From a virus: a stretch of 24,961 nt of DNA. Below are positions 1-6,236 of this stretch, piece by piece. Made by a program: the position numbers and the translations under genes. The notes beneath the pieces were generated by a model that had not been told where the DNA came from, made no database searches, and saw only the letters and a program-made list of their open reading frames with translations. Location of the stretch: IMG/VR virus record IMGVR_UViG_3300043395_002398, positions 1 to 24,961 of that record; one strand, written 5' to 3'. Within the stretch, counting starts at the first letter, position 1, and each line of letters begins with the position of its first letter.

Positions 1-30
1 CAGCAGCAACAGCAGCAACAGCAGCAGCAG
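1..30. repeat. CAGCAGCAA-type trinucleotide/9-bp tandem repeat
   Basis: The first 30 bases are about three copies of a 9-mer (CAGCAGCAA, CAGCAGCAA, CAGCAGCAG) plus one more CAG. On the minus strand this reads as Ala and Val codons in the C-terminal part of the left-edge gene. It may continue beyond the window. It is probably a flexible linker and a site of replication slippage. Confidence 0.85.
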
Positions 31-571
31 GCTTCTCGGCCAGCTTGGATTTCACCGCTTCGCGGACCTTGGCCCGCGAAGCATCCCGCCACACCCAATA
101 GCCCTTGAATCCCGCCTTGTCCCACGCAGCCTGCCGCGCCTCGCGAACCGCATCCCACGTCCTCTTGGTCGCGATGTTGTCGGCATGCTCGTCCAGCCCA
201 GCGCGCCTGAACAGGTCCGGAAGGCCAGCGGTGAACACCCAGTCGGTGAGCATCTGCTCCCGCTTGGCCTCAAGCTCGTTGCTGCCATTGGTACCGACCG
301 TGAGGGGGATCAGGTCGCGCAGCGCACGGTTTCGGGCGTCGTCGCTGCGCAGGCGATCGTTCCACCGGATCATAAATCGGCGGATCGTGGGGCTCACGCA
401 CTGGGGTGCGTCGGTTGGTCGCCCGTCGATGTCGCATTCGCCACCGAGGTACGCCGCCCATTCCATCGCGCAGACCCCTGCGTTTAGGTCGAGGGTGCCG
501 TGTGATCCGCCTGCGATGGCGGCTTCCTTGAATATTTCAAGGCGTTCGGGGTCGATGGTTGTTGTGGTCAC
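1..571 (-). CDS. Hypothetical phage protein, 3' end cut off by the window edge
   Basis: An open frame runs from a GTG at 571 to the left edge without a stop, giving about 190 residues. An in-frame TGA lies just upstream of this GTG and an AAAGGGA purine run precedes it, so 571 is the preferred start. The protein is acidic and Trp-rich, with a CAMEWAAYL segment near residues 36-44, a CVSPTIRRF segment near 65-73 and a WNDRL segment. This pattern resembles, from memory, a family of uncharacterised actinobacterial and actinophage proteins with a CxMEA...CxSP...WND layout; no function is known to me. The visible C-terminal end is a low-complexity Ala/Val tract encoded by a 9-bp repeat. It lies one base after an 18-codon ORF, at the distal end of the early operon. 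Confidence is high that it is coding and low for any function. Confidence 0.8.
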   Translation of the reverse strand, partial: MTTTTIDPERLEIFKEAAIAGGSHGTLDLNAGVCAMEWAAYLGGECDIDGRPTDAPQCVSPTIRRFMIRWNDRLRSDDARNRALRDLIPLTVGTNGSNELEAKREQMLTDWVFTAGLPDLFRRAGLDEHADNIATKRTWDAVREARQAAWDKAGFKGYWVWRDASRAKVREAVKSKLAEKPAAAVAAVAA

Positions 572-572
572 G

Positions 573-629
573 TTAGTTCGTCCCTTTCGTTTTGCAGGTC
601 AATTCCTGAAAGCTTCGTTCCATTGTCAT
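573..629 (-). CDS. 18-codon ORF linking two early genes
   Basis: An ATG at 629 overlaps the TGA of the preceding gene (ATGA). It opens an 18-codon frame (MTMERSFQELTCKTKGTN) that ends in TAA at 573-575, one base before the GTG of the next gene at 571. The exact fit at both ends mirrors the coupled junctions elsewhere in this operon. It could be a tiny protein, a leader whose translation feeds ribosomes to the next gene, or chance. No conserved motif is recognisable. Confidence 0.4.
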   Translation of the reverse strand: MTMERSFQELTCKTKGTN

Positions 630-820
630 ACCGCCTCCTCCCATCGTGGAGCCTGCTCATAGCCCTCCACCGACGGGTTATGCCGCTCACACCGCAATAC
701 CAGCTCTGGCCCACCACAGGAGTGGGGGATCCGTATTACGCCGCCGTCGGCTAGGCGTCGGGCGATGTTTAGTGCGTCGCCGCGTTGGGCTGTGATCGTT
801 ATCTCAACCAACTCGCTCAT
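626..820 (-). CDS. Small hypothetical protein downstream of the integrase
   Basis: A 64-residue protein that starts with ATG at 820, overlapping the TGA of the tyrosine recombinase gene by 4 nt (ATGA). Its own TGA overlaps an 18-codon ORF in the same way. The N-terminus looks like a beta strand (ELVEITITA) followed by a helix (GDALNIARRLADGG). A pair of cysteines (IPHSCGG, VLRCERH) is present but does not form a clear zinc-ribbon pattern. I do not recognise the family. The 4-nt overlaps on both sides and its place in the early operon are the main evidence that it is translated. A role as a small accessory or excision factor is conceivable but nothing in the sequence shows it. Confidence 0.65.
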   Translation of the reverse strand: MSELVEITITAQRGDALNIARRLADGGVIRIPHSCGGPELVLRCERHNPSVEGYEQAPRWEEAV

Positions 821-1698
821 GCCGCAGCTCCAAACGACAATCGCTCCACAACACGCATAGCGTCCTCTCCCTCTAGCTCATCAAGGTACCCCTGTGTGGT
901 ACTAATTGCGGTATGGCCCATGAGTTGGCGTAACGCCTCCAGCTGCGCGGGATTCGTGCGCAAAAAATGCACCGCGAACGCAGCGCGCATCGAATGACAA
1001 TGCGCCCTCACCCCACACCGGTTCGCGACGCCTTTCACCAAGTCCCAAATGATCTTCGACTGGCGCTCGCGGTCGGTGGGAATACGAATCTTGTTTGGGA
1101 TCACCCACTGCTCCGGCCGCTGAGGGCCCTCGGCGATGATGTACGCCGTGAACACGCGCCGCAACTCATCGGCAATTGGCTTCGTGATCCGCTTATTGCC
1201 CTTCTCGGTAAATGTCAGCGTATGGCGCTTACCGTCGACGTGAGCCCAGCGCAACGCGCTCGCAGCTGAACGCCGCACACCGGTATATGCCAGCACGTTC
1301 AAACAAAGCTTCTCGGGCCACGTTTCCGCGGCTGTGAGCATCATCTGTACCTGCTCTGTGGTGATCCGCACACGTGGACGATCACGCAACGGCAATACCT
1401 TCGGGCGGCGTACCTTGTCCATCGGATTCGCATCAATCACGTCGTCCAAAACAAGTGTGCGAAAGAAGCTTCGTAGGATCGTGTGATCCAATGCAACGGT
1501 GCTCGCTGCGTGCTCCGTGAACGTCGCCAGGTATGAGCGGCAAGATGCTGGAGTTATCTCCTCAACGGGCGTGGTGGCGCCGACGTGTCGCTGAAACTTC
1601 GCAAGCTGGCGACTGTACCGCTCCACCGACCGCGGCGACCAATCCGGCGACGCCGTGATCTCCTGAACATATGTCCTGATTGCGTCCTCAAGGATCAT
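817..1698 (-). CDS. Tyrosine recombinase (phage integrase, XerC/D-like)
   Basis: A 293-residue site-specific recombinase of the tyrosine (lambda Int/Xer) family, expected to integrate or excise the phage or resolve dimers. Residues 1-95 form a SAM-like core-binding domain and about 110-285 the catalytic domain. Visible active-site residues are Arg142 (TGVRRSA), Lys166 (TEKGNKR), His235 and Arg238 (HSMR), His262 (LMGHT) and the nucleophile Tyr271 (GYLDEL). I chose the ATG at 1698 because AGGAG sits 7 nt upstream and it overlaps the previous stop (ATGA); an in-frame ATG at 1725 is less likely. The protein has no N-terminal arm-binding domain like that of lambda Int. It is sandwiched between coupled early genes, so there is no intergenic space beside it for a long attP, which is unusual for a phage integrase. 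Confidence 0.93.
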   Translation of the reverse strand: MILEDAIRTYVQEITASPDWSPRSVERYSRQLAKFQRHVGATTPVEEITPASCRSYLATFTEHAASTVALDHTILRSFFRTLVLDDVIDANPMDKVRRPKVLPLRDRPRVRITTEQVQMMLTAAETWPEKLCLNVLAYTGVRRSAASALRWAHVDGKRHTLTFTEKGNKRITKPIADELRRVFTAYIIAEGPQRPEQWVIPNKIRIPTDRERQSKIIWDLVKGVANRCGVRAHCHSMRAAFAVHFLRTNPAQLEALRQLMGHTAISTTQGYLDELEGEDAMRVVERLSFGAAA

Positions 1699-1907
1699 CG
1701 TTGTACTCCTGTTTGGATGCGCCACTCAGCGCCAGCAACATCCCGAATCAAACTCGACCCATCCACAAAATCCACCCGCCTACCAAACTGCACACTCGTT
1801 GCATTACGAGCCACAAACTCACCAAGCCGAGCAGCCGCAGCAGAAGCCCCCTCACCAACAACAACCGCCGCTAATAGCTCCAAATGCATGTCCGCGTGAC
1901 ACTTCAC
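1695..1907 (-). CDS. Small hypothetical protein upstream of the integrase
   Basis: A 70-residue protein with a GTG start at 1907 that overlaps the stop of the preceding zinc-ribbon gene (GTGA). Its 3' end contains the AGGAG ribosome binding site of the integrase and its TGA overlaps the integrase ATG, so the two are translationally coupled. The N-terminus has Cys and His (MKCHADMH), followed by an Ala/Gly-rich helical stretch and a FVARNA segment. No family is recognised. Its codons end mostly in G or T, unlike those in the first half of the dnaB gene two genes upstream. A regulator of the integrase is possible from position only. Confidence 0.6.
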   Translation of the reverse strand: MKCHADMHLELLAAVVVGEGASAAAARLGEFVARNATSVQFGRRVDFVDGSSLIRDVAGAEWRIQTGVQR

Positions 1908-2089
1908 TTCGCCACCACCATCAACCGATCAGCCTCCCGAACAAACGACGCCACATAACTAGCCCGCAGCGTCACCGACGCCAACTCGAACGGATCCAAC
2001 TCAACGAGCGGCGAGTCACAAAACCCGCACTCCAGGTTGTACGTTTCAACCGCAAGCTGCTCACACGTCTCACACCAATAACTACTCAC
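1904..2089 (-). CDS. Small zinc-ribbon protein
   Basis: A 61-residue protein beginning with GTG at 2089, overlapping the dnaB stop by 4 nt (GTGA). Two CxxC knuckles are visible (CETC near residue 6 and CGFC near residue 21), the usual layout of a small structural zinc ribbon. The C-terminal half is probably helical and ends with DRLMVVAK. Such mini zinc ribbons are common in phage early operons and have no single assigned role; they may bind DNA or a replication partner. Its position right after the helicase suggests an accessory role in replication, but that is inference. Confidence 0.65.
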   Translation of the reverse strand: MSSYWCETCEQLAVETYNLECGFCDSPLVELDPFELASVTLRASYVASFVREADRLMVVAK

Positions 2090-3447
2090 GCCGCCGTCCT
2101 CTGCCTGATGTTCGTAAACCGAGTGAACTGTGGTTCCCAGCCAAGCGTAAGCACCCCCGTTGAGCCGTTACGATTCTTGGCGATGTTCACCTCGCACACG
2201 TTCGGCTCCATGCTCTGCTTGTTGTAGTAATCGTCCCGGTACAGGAGCACCACGACGTTTGCGTCCTGCTCCAACGAGCCCGACTCGCGTAGGTCGCTGA
2301 GCAGGGGCCGCTTATCAGCGCGTAACTCCACCCCACGATTCAGCTGCGCGACCGCTACCACCGGGACGTTCAACTCCATCGCTAGGCGCTTCAGTTGGCG
2401 ACTGATCTGCGTGACCTCCGCAGTTCGGTTGTCGTGTCTGCCGTCCGCATCAACGAGCTGCAAATAGTCCACAACCACCAAGCTCAGTTCGCGCCCTTGC
2501 CGCTTCAACCGCTTCGCTAAGCGGCGACACTTCATCCGCAGTCCGAATGGCGTAGCACTGCCGGACGCTCCGATGTGAATGCGTCCGGGTGCTCGTTCGC
2601 GGAGACGCTGCATAGCCTCGAACATCGGTGTGAAGTCCTCGGCTCTTGGCACGGTCTGCCGGACGCGCTTACCACTTACCCTTGCTTGGCTGCTGAGAAT
2701 GCGGGACGCGAGTTCTGGCGCGCTCATTTCAAGCGTTTCAATCGCAACGTCCTTGCCAAGCTCGACCGCCACATACTCCGCGATGTTCGTGACAAACGCG
2801 CTCTTGCCCATACCGGGGCGTGCTGCCACGATTGTGAGTTCCGTTGGGTGCAGGCCCCCGACCCGCTCATCAAAAATTGTGAAGCCTGTTTGTAGGCCGG
2901 GGCTGATTCCGTCACGGTAGCGTTCGGATGCCTGGTCGTAGATGGGTTGCAGTAACTCGTCCAGTGTCACCCATTCGTCGGCTTCTGTGTCTGCTTCGAT
3001 TCCTGCTACAAGCTCGGCGGCGCGGTTGATGAGGTCGCGGGCTTGTCCGCTTCCTGGTTCGTAGCCGAGCTTGGTGATCTGGTGGCCGACGTTTACAAGG
3101 AATCGGCGGCGGGCTTGTTCGATCACTTCATTGGCGTAGGCTTGTGCGTTTGCGATTGCGGGGACTCGCTGGGTGAGTGTGTAGAGCCCCACTGTGCCGC
3201 CTGCGCGTTGGAGGTGTCCTTGGCGTTCTAGTTCGGTGGAGACTGTTAGTTCGTCTACTTTGCCGTCGCGCTCCGCGACGCTGAGTACCGCTCGGTAGAT
3301 CGTTTGGTGGGATTCTCGGTAGAAGTCACTTTCCTTGAGTCCGGTTTGTTCGACCGCTTCGAATGCTTTTGGTGATTGCAGGATCGCGCCGAGGACTGCT
3401 TCTTCCATTTCGAGGTTTTGGGGGATTGTGTTTGTTGGCTTGCTCAT
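2086..3447 (-). CDS. dnaB: DnaB-family replicative DNA helicase
   Basis: A 453-residue hexameric replicative helicase that unwinds DNA at the fork. Residues 1-150 match the DnaB N-terminal helical domain (start PQNLEMEEAVLGAIL), about 150-190 the linker, and 190-453 the RecA-like ATPase. Walker A is ARPGMGKS with Lys215; Walker B is LVVVDYLQL with Asp327; the DnaB signature LLSDLRESGSLEQDAN follows. The length is typical. The ATG overlaps the stop of the initiator gene by 4 nt (ATGA), so initiator and helicase are coupled, as expected for a phage replisome that recruits its own helicase. Codon style changes near 2820-2880, close to the linker/ATPase boundary: the N-terminal half uses C/A-ending codons, the ATPase half does not. 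This may mark a mosaic joint. Confidence 0.97.
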   Translation of the reverse strand: MSKPTNTIPQNLEMEEAVLGAILQSPKAFEAVEQTGLKESDFYRESHQTIYRAVLSVAERDGKVDELTVSTELERQGHLQRAGGTVGLYTLTQRVPAIANAQAYANEVIEQARRRFLVNVGHQITKLGYEPGSGQARDLINRAAELVAGIEADTEADEWVTLDELLQPIYDQASERYRDGISPGLQTGFTIFDERVGGLHPTELTIVAARPGMGKSAFVTNIAEYVAVELGKDVAIETLEMSAPELASRILSSQARVSGKRVRQTVPRAEDFTPMFEAMQRLRERAPGRIHIGASGSATPFGLRMKCRRLAKRLKRQGRELSLVVVDYLQLVDADGRHDNRTAEVTQISRQLKRLAMELNVPVVAVAQLNRGVELRADKRPLLSDLRESGSLEQDANVVVLLYRDDYYNKQSMEPNVCEVNIAKNRNGSTGVLTLGWEPQFTRFTNIRQRTAA

Positions 3448-4343
3448 TCGCCCTCCGCATCGTTCCAGCGCACTTCGCCGGCTTTGAGTAGGTCGGGGGG
3501 GCTGGTGATCGTGGTGGGCCGTTGGATCTCTAGTCGTCCTTCGCGGAGGCGGCGGATCACCGAGGGGAATAGGCGTTTTGGGTCGCGGACTGGTTGGCTG
3601 TCTGGGTCTTCGGCTTGGCGGGTTAGTTCTTCGACGGCTTCGAGGATTTCGGCTGGCTGGAAGCTGTTGGCCATTCGTTGCAGGTCGAGGAAGTTGCGCG
3701 CTTTGGCGGGGCCGCCGCTGTTGAATAGCGTGCCGAATAGGTCGGCAGCGGCCTGCATTACCACTTCATCCGTTGATGATTGCTGCTGCGTATGCGCCTC
3801 GCGCGTCGAAGCGTATCTAGCAGCAGTAGGTATGTCTTTGTTATTGTGATTGTGGGTGACACTTTGTGACTTGGCGTGACACCATGTGACATCTTCCTGC
3901 AAATCCCGTGGATTTTCCGCTTCCTCGGGGTGGTGTGCGCTGAGGGACAACTTGCGTGCCCTGGACTCACGTTTTCGCTCAACGGGCGCACCCTTCGGCA
4001 CATTGAACGTGTTGAAATTCGTAACCCGAATAGTCAAGTCAGCGTCCGCATTGACGCTCATGGGCGAACCGCCCTTTAGGCGAATCCACTCTGTACTCAA
4101 GAGCGCATCCAGGCACTGTCGCACGATCTTCTCGGAGGTGTGGTAGTCAGCCGCCAGGTCCGCGATTGTGGTGTCAAATACCCCTTCGGGGTTGTCCTTG
4201 TGGTGGCTCTCAGCGCGTGCATGGTCGAGCATCGCCATACAGCACCCCATTACAGCGAACCCATCGTCAGCTCGCCTTGACGCCCGCCTGACCGTGCCCC
4301 TGCGTCCAGCGCCGGTACTCCATGTCCAGAAATCCCGTGCCAC
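3444..4343 (-). CDS. Phage replication initiator / helicase loader (replisome organizer-like)
   Basis: A 299-residue protein directly upstream of dnaB and overlapping it by 4 nt. I chose the GTG at 4343, one base after the TAG of the HNH gene, because the frame before it overlaps that HNH gene and reads as Arg-rich, non-protein-like sequence; this GTG begins VARDFWTWSTG. Residues about 30-120 look like a winged-helix DNA-binding domain (DTTIADLAADYHTSEKIV, ALLSTEWIRLKG, IRVTNFNTFN), as in phage replisome organizers. A polar His/Gln-rich linker follows, then a helical C-terminal domain (about 195-270), the usual place for helicase contacts. The linker is encoded by DNA carrying five 10-bp-phased GTGAC repeats, a candidate origin. 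The function is inferred from fold hints and context; no catalytic motif is present. Confidence 0.75.
   Translation of the reverse strand: MARDFWTWSTGAGRRGTVRRASRRADDGFAVMGCCMAMLDHARAESHHKDNPEGVFDTTIADLAADYHTSEKIVRQCLDALLSTEWIRLKGGSPMSVNADADLTIRVTNFNTFNVPKGAPVERKRESRARKLSLSAHHPEEAENPRDLQEDVTWCHAKSQSVTHNHNNKDIPTAARYASTREAHTQQQSSTDEVVMQAAADLFGTLFNSGGPAKARNFLDLQRMANSFQPAEILEAVEELTRQAEDPDSQPVRDPKRLFPSVIRRLREGRLEIQRPTTITSPPDLLKAGEVRWNDAEGE
3846..3890. repeat. 10-bp-phased GTGAC iterons, candidate replication origin
   Basis: GTGAT at 3846 and GTGAC at 3856, 3866, 3876 and 3886 are spaced exactly 10 bp apart, about one helical turn, so all would face the same side of the DNA. The last four also form two 20-bp units with the shared pattern GTGACAC-N3-GTGAC-N5. 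The 10-bp period is not a multiple of three, so it cannot come from a protein repeat. An AT-rich patch (3829-3851, about 70% A+T in a GC-rich genome) adjoins the left side and would suit a melting site. The array lies inside the initiator gene, as lambda ori lies inside gene O. Confidence 0.65.
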
Positions 4344-4344
4344 G

Positions 4345-4653
4345 CTACGACGCCACCCGAATCCGCGAGTGAAACAAGCTATGGCACGCCGCACACAACA
4401 CCGTAAGATCGGTAAGCGCTTCGTGCCCTCGCCGCTCATAGGTACGATGGTGTACCTCAAGACGCCCGCCAGCATGGTTGCACACCTGGCACGCGAACTC
4501 CGCGCGTTGGAGCGCTTGGTGGCGTAGGTGCTTCCAGTGGTCTGTTCGTAGGTATTCGGCATACGGCATTGTGTGTAGTTCACGCTCAAGGCGGTGTCTC
4601 GCCTCAAGCGCGCGTAGTGATCTATCCCACATAGTTTCTGGTTCTCCCCGCAC
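4345..4653 (-). CDS. Small HNH endonuclease
   Basis: A 102-residue HNH-family nuclease. The motif occupies the C-terminal half: a zinc knuckle CQVC, then LEVHHRTYER with the catalytic His pair, a DLTVLCAACH segment with the second CxxC, and a final LFH. The N-terminus is helical (RALEARHRLERELHTM). The frame opens with GTG at 4653 just after the TAG of the upstream zinc-ribbon gene; an ATG at 4632 with GGGGAG 11 nt upstream is an alternative. Free-standing HNH proteins of this size occur in phages as homing nucleases or as packaging and recombination helpers. Its place between the annealase and the initiator suggests either an accessory DNA-processing role or a homing insertion; it does not interrupt either neighbour. 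Confidence 0.88.
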   Translation of the reverse strand: MRGEPETMWDRSLRALEARHRLERELHTMPYAEYLRTDHWKHLRHQALQRAEFACQVCNHAGGRLEVHHRTYERRGHEALTDLTVLCAACHSLFHSRIRVAS

Positions 4654-4655
4654 CG

Positions 4656-4862
4656 CTACGCGGCGTCTGTCTCGTCCTCCGCGTCGGACTCAAAGAGGCC
4701 GATCGTTTCGCTCAATGGAGCAGCACATTCCTCACACAGGTGCGCTAGCTCTTTTTCAAATCGTTCTTTGTGGGGGTTCCAGCGGTGGTGCTCCCATACG
4801 CCCACGATCCGGGTCATAAACGCATTGCAGCCTGGTATGTCGCACCGGAATCCCCCGGTCAT
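4656..4862 (-). CDS. Small Cys/His-rich (zinc-binding) hypothetical protein
   Basis: A 68-residue acidic protein. Its ATG at 4862 overlaps the TGA of the Rad52-like gene (ATGA). Cysteines at about residues 7, 11, 43 and 46 (FRCDIPGC and HLCEEC) flank a WEHHRW segment, consistent with a zinc ribbon. The C-terminus is a run of acidic residues (FESDAEDETD). No family is recognised. The tight coupling to the annealase suggests coexpression; an ssDNA- or partner-binding role is only a guess. Confidence 0.7.
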   Translation of the reverse strand: MTGGFRCDIPGCNAFMTRIVGVWEHHRWNPHKERFEKELAHLCEECAAPLSETIGLFESDAEDETDAA

Positions 4863-5545
4863 GGCGCCGTTCCTTTCGCGCGCACGTGCGCGCGCGCGGG
4901 TACATCTAGGGTCGGGGCTGGGGGAAGGTCGGGCTCGGCGCTGCGCTCATCGTCCTGCACATCCCCGTAATCCGTTGGGGCACCGAAACGCTCTTGAAAC
5001 TTGGCGTGCTCTACGATCTTCTTGTACTGCGCGCGGAGCTGCTTCACGCCGTCCGGGGTGAGCCCTTTCACCACGTCGATGGGGTTGCCCTTCGCGTCCT
5101 TGCCTTTTCCCATCCAGTAGCCGTTGCTGTCCACTTTGAATGTTGGGAGGGCGTAGAGGAACGCTCCTACTCCGAACTCCACTGCTGCACGCTTGAGGGC
5201 GTCACTGACGGCGCTCTTGGCGTACTTGCCGTCCTGCCGGGTGGAGTCGAGCTGGCCCATACCTCGCCGCGTGACACCGAGGACCGTTAGTTCGCACGCT
5301 GTTGGGGCGTTGGCCTTGAGTCCTACCGGGTCGCCGGGTGTGCCGGCGAGGAAGCGGTAGTCCGCGGTCCATGCGGGATCCACGTCTGTGAGGCGTTCGT
5401 TCGCGAGGCGCGAGTCAATGTAGGGCAGGCATCGCACCGATCCGTCGCGTGCGGGGATTTTCTGGTCGGCTCGCCATTTGATGGCTTCGGGCGTGAAGGG
5501 AGCGCGGAGCTTTTTCACGCTAGCGGCGGTGAGTTCGCTTGTCAT
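4859..5545 (-). CDS. Rad52/22-family single-strand annealing recombinase
   Basis: A 228-residue member of the Rad52/22 family, which forms rings on single-stranded DNA and anneals complementary strands during phage recombination and replication. The conserved core is visible: a strand-rich first half with CLPYIDSRL and a CELTVLG segment, then the family hallmark helix KSAVSDALKRAAVEFGVGAFLY near residues 105-130. The C-terminal third is charged and proline-rich, as is usual for partner-binding tails. I chose ATG 5545 because it overlaps the upstream TGA (ATGA), rather than the frame-open position at 5557. The gene heads the DNA-metabolism part of the early operon. No cognate 5'-3' exonuclease is seen in the window. 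Confidence 0.88.
   Translation of the reverse strand: MTSELTAASVKKLRAPFTPEAIKWRADQKIPARDGSVRCLPYIDSRLANERLTDVDPAWTADYRFLAGTPGDPVGLKANAPTACELTVLGVTRRGMGQLDSTRQDGKYAKSAVSDALKRAAVEFGVGAFLYALPTFKVDSNGYWMGKGKDAKGNPIDVVKGLTPDGVKQLRAQYKKIVEHAKFQERFGAPTDYGDVQDDERSAEPDLPPAPTLDVPARAHVRAKGTAP
4877..4894. repeat. 18-bp perfect palindrome, alternating Py-Pu
   Basis: CGCGCGCACGTGCGCGCG is a perfect palindrome near the 3' end of the annealase gene. Strict pyrimidine-purine alternation continues to 4898, 22 bp in all, which favours Z-DNA or cruciform formation under negative supercoiling. It encodes a low-complexity tail (ARAHVRA), so selection on the DNA itself is uncertain. Confidence 0.6.
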
Positions 5546-5775
5546 ACGGCGTCCCATTCGCGGTACGCGGCGCTCACATAATCCACCGCATCGGGCCGCA
5601 CGCGCGGGTGTGCGGCGGGGTTCTCGGTGGCGTACTGCGCGTCACAGATCAGGTCAAGAAGCGCGCGGCCGAACAGCTTGAGTACTGGGTCGGTTTCGGA
5701 TAGTTCGCAGTAGCGGCGCGCTGATTCTTCGCAGTAGTCGAGCGCGCTCATGCGGGATTGGTGGCGGGTGCTCAT
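5542..5775 (-). CDS. Small hypothetical early protein
   Basis: A 77-residue protein with an ATG at 5775 that overlaps the upstream TAA by one base (TAATG); its TGA overlaps the annealase ATG. The middle is predicted to be helical (YCEESARRYCELSETDPVLKLFGRALLDLICDAQYA), with two cysteines in the first half and one more in the hydrophobic LLDLICDA stretch. There is no signal peptide or clear membrane segment. The family is not recognised. Its place immediately after the Cro-like regulator and a one-TM protein is typical of small host-takeover genes of temperate phages, but no function can be assigned from sequence. Confidence 0.7.
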   Translation of the reverse strand: MSTRHQSRMSALDYCEESARRYCELSETDPVLKLFGRALLDLICDAQYATENPAAHPRVRPDAVDYVSAAYREWDAV

Positions 5776-5936
5776 TAGTGTGTTACCGCCCAGAGAAAGA
5801 GGGTGCATGTGGCGAGGAAGATTGCCCAGCCGGTGGTTTGCGTTGGCGCGCAACCCTTGTGTGTGGGGAGTAGGGTTGCGCGCCACGCATCGGGGTGTCG
5901 CGGTGTTTCCTGTGTGGGCTTGTGGGGCGGCCTCAT
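5775..5936 (-). CDS. Small one-TM membrane protein
   Basis: A 53-residue ORF. Its ATG at 5936 overlaps the stop of the Cro-like gene (ATGA) and its TAA overlaps the next ATG (TAATG), so both junctions are coupled. The N-terminal 35 residues are polar and Pro/Thr/His-rich; residues about 36-51 (TGWAIFLATCTLFLWAV) form a single C-terminal hydrophobic helix. This would place the N-terminus in the cytoplasm as a tail-anchored protein. No family is recognised. The perfect operon fit on both sides is the main argument that it is real. Confidence 0.6.
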   Translation of the reverse strand: MRPPHKPTQETPRHPDAWRATLLPTHKGCAPTQTTGWAIFLATCTLFLWAVTH

Positions 5937-6175
5937 GCGGCGCCTTCTTGTCTGGGTGGGGTTGTGGTGAAGCGTTCTGGGGGTACGCTGCCCATCAAAA
6001 ATTCGGGGCTCAAGCCGAGCCCAACAAGCGCCTGAAGATTCGCAATCGAGGGGCTGGACTTGCCGGATTCCCACAAAACCACCTGTTGGCGCGTGACTCC
6101 TACCTCTCGCGCGAACTGGTCCTGGGTTTGTGTTCGGCACGCTCGAAGCGCCCTGATTTCCTGTGCGATTGACAT
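5933..6175 (-). CDS. Cro-like HTH transcriptional regulator
   Basis: An 80-residue protein with one HTH_3/XRE domain: EIRALRACRTQTQDQFAREVG, then VTRQQVVLWESGKSSPSIANL as turn and recognition helix, covering residues 5-60. The frame is open further upstream, but I chose ATG 6175 because the domain begins right after it and the upstream residues are Cys/Val-rich and unlike an HTH protein. It is the first gene of the leftward early operon and diverges from a plus-strand HTH gene, the layout of a lambda-type cI/cro switch. It would bind operators between the two genes. The C-terminal 20 residues are Pro/Arg-rich and probably disordered. Confidence 0.85.
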   Translation of the reverse strand: MSIAQEIRALRACRTQTQDQFAREVGVTRQQVVLWESGKSSPSIANLQALVGLGLSPEFLMGSVPPERFTTTPPRQEGAA

Positions 6176-6197
6176 CTGGCATCTCGTGTTCGGTGAA

Positions 6198-6215
6198 TGT
6201 ATGACGCACAATACA
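6198..6215. promoter_or_regulatory. Operator-like inverted repeat TGTAT-N8-ATACA
   Basis: A perfect 5-bp inverted repeat with an 8-bp spacer lies in the gap between the divergent HTH genes and covers the -10 of the candidate leftward promoter. An 8-bp direct repeat ATGACGCA (6201-6208 and 6224-6231) overlaps it and brackets the promoter spacer. HTH_3 dimers typically bind half-sites of this size. The assignment is from position and symmetry only. Confidence 0.45.
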
Positions 6216-6236
6216 CACCGAGGATGACGCATGCAA
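6208..6236 (-). promoter_or_regulatory. Candidate leftward early promoter
   Basis: On the minus strand TTGCAT (6231-6236), a 17-bp spacer and TATTGT (6208-6213, preceded by TGTG) resemble a sigma70-type promoter: 3 of 6 matches at -35 and 4 of 6 at -10. The predicted start near 6201 gives a short leader before the Cro-like ATG at 6175. It drives the early operon if real. Confidence 0.45.

Noticed and set aside
1-30. CAG/CAA repeat as a possible CRISPR or telomere-like array
   Set aside because: No spacers and a 3/9-bp period in frame with a coding region, so it is an Ala/Val-coding repeat.
105-662. Plus-strand open frame of 185 codons at the left end
   Set aside because: Antisense to the left-edge minus-strand gene, which has a better start, operon coupling and a recognisable sequence pattern; the plus frame is Arg/Ser-rich.
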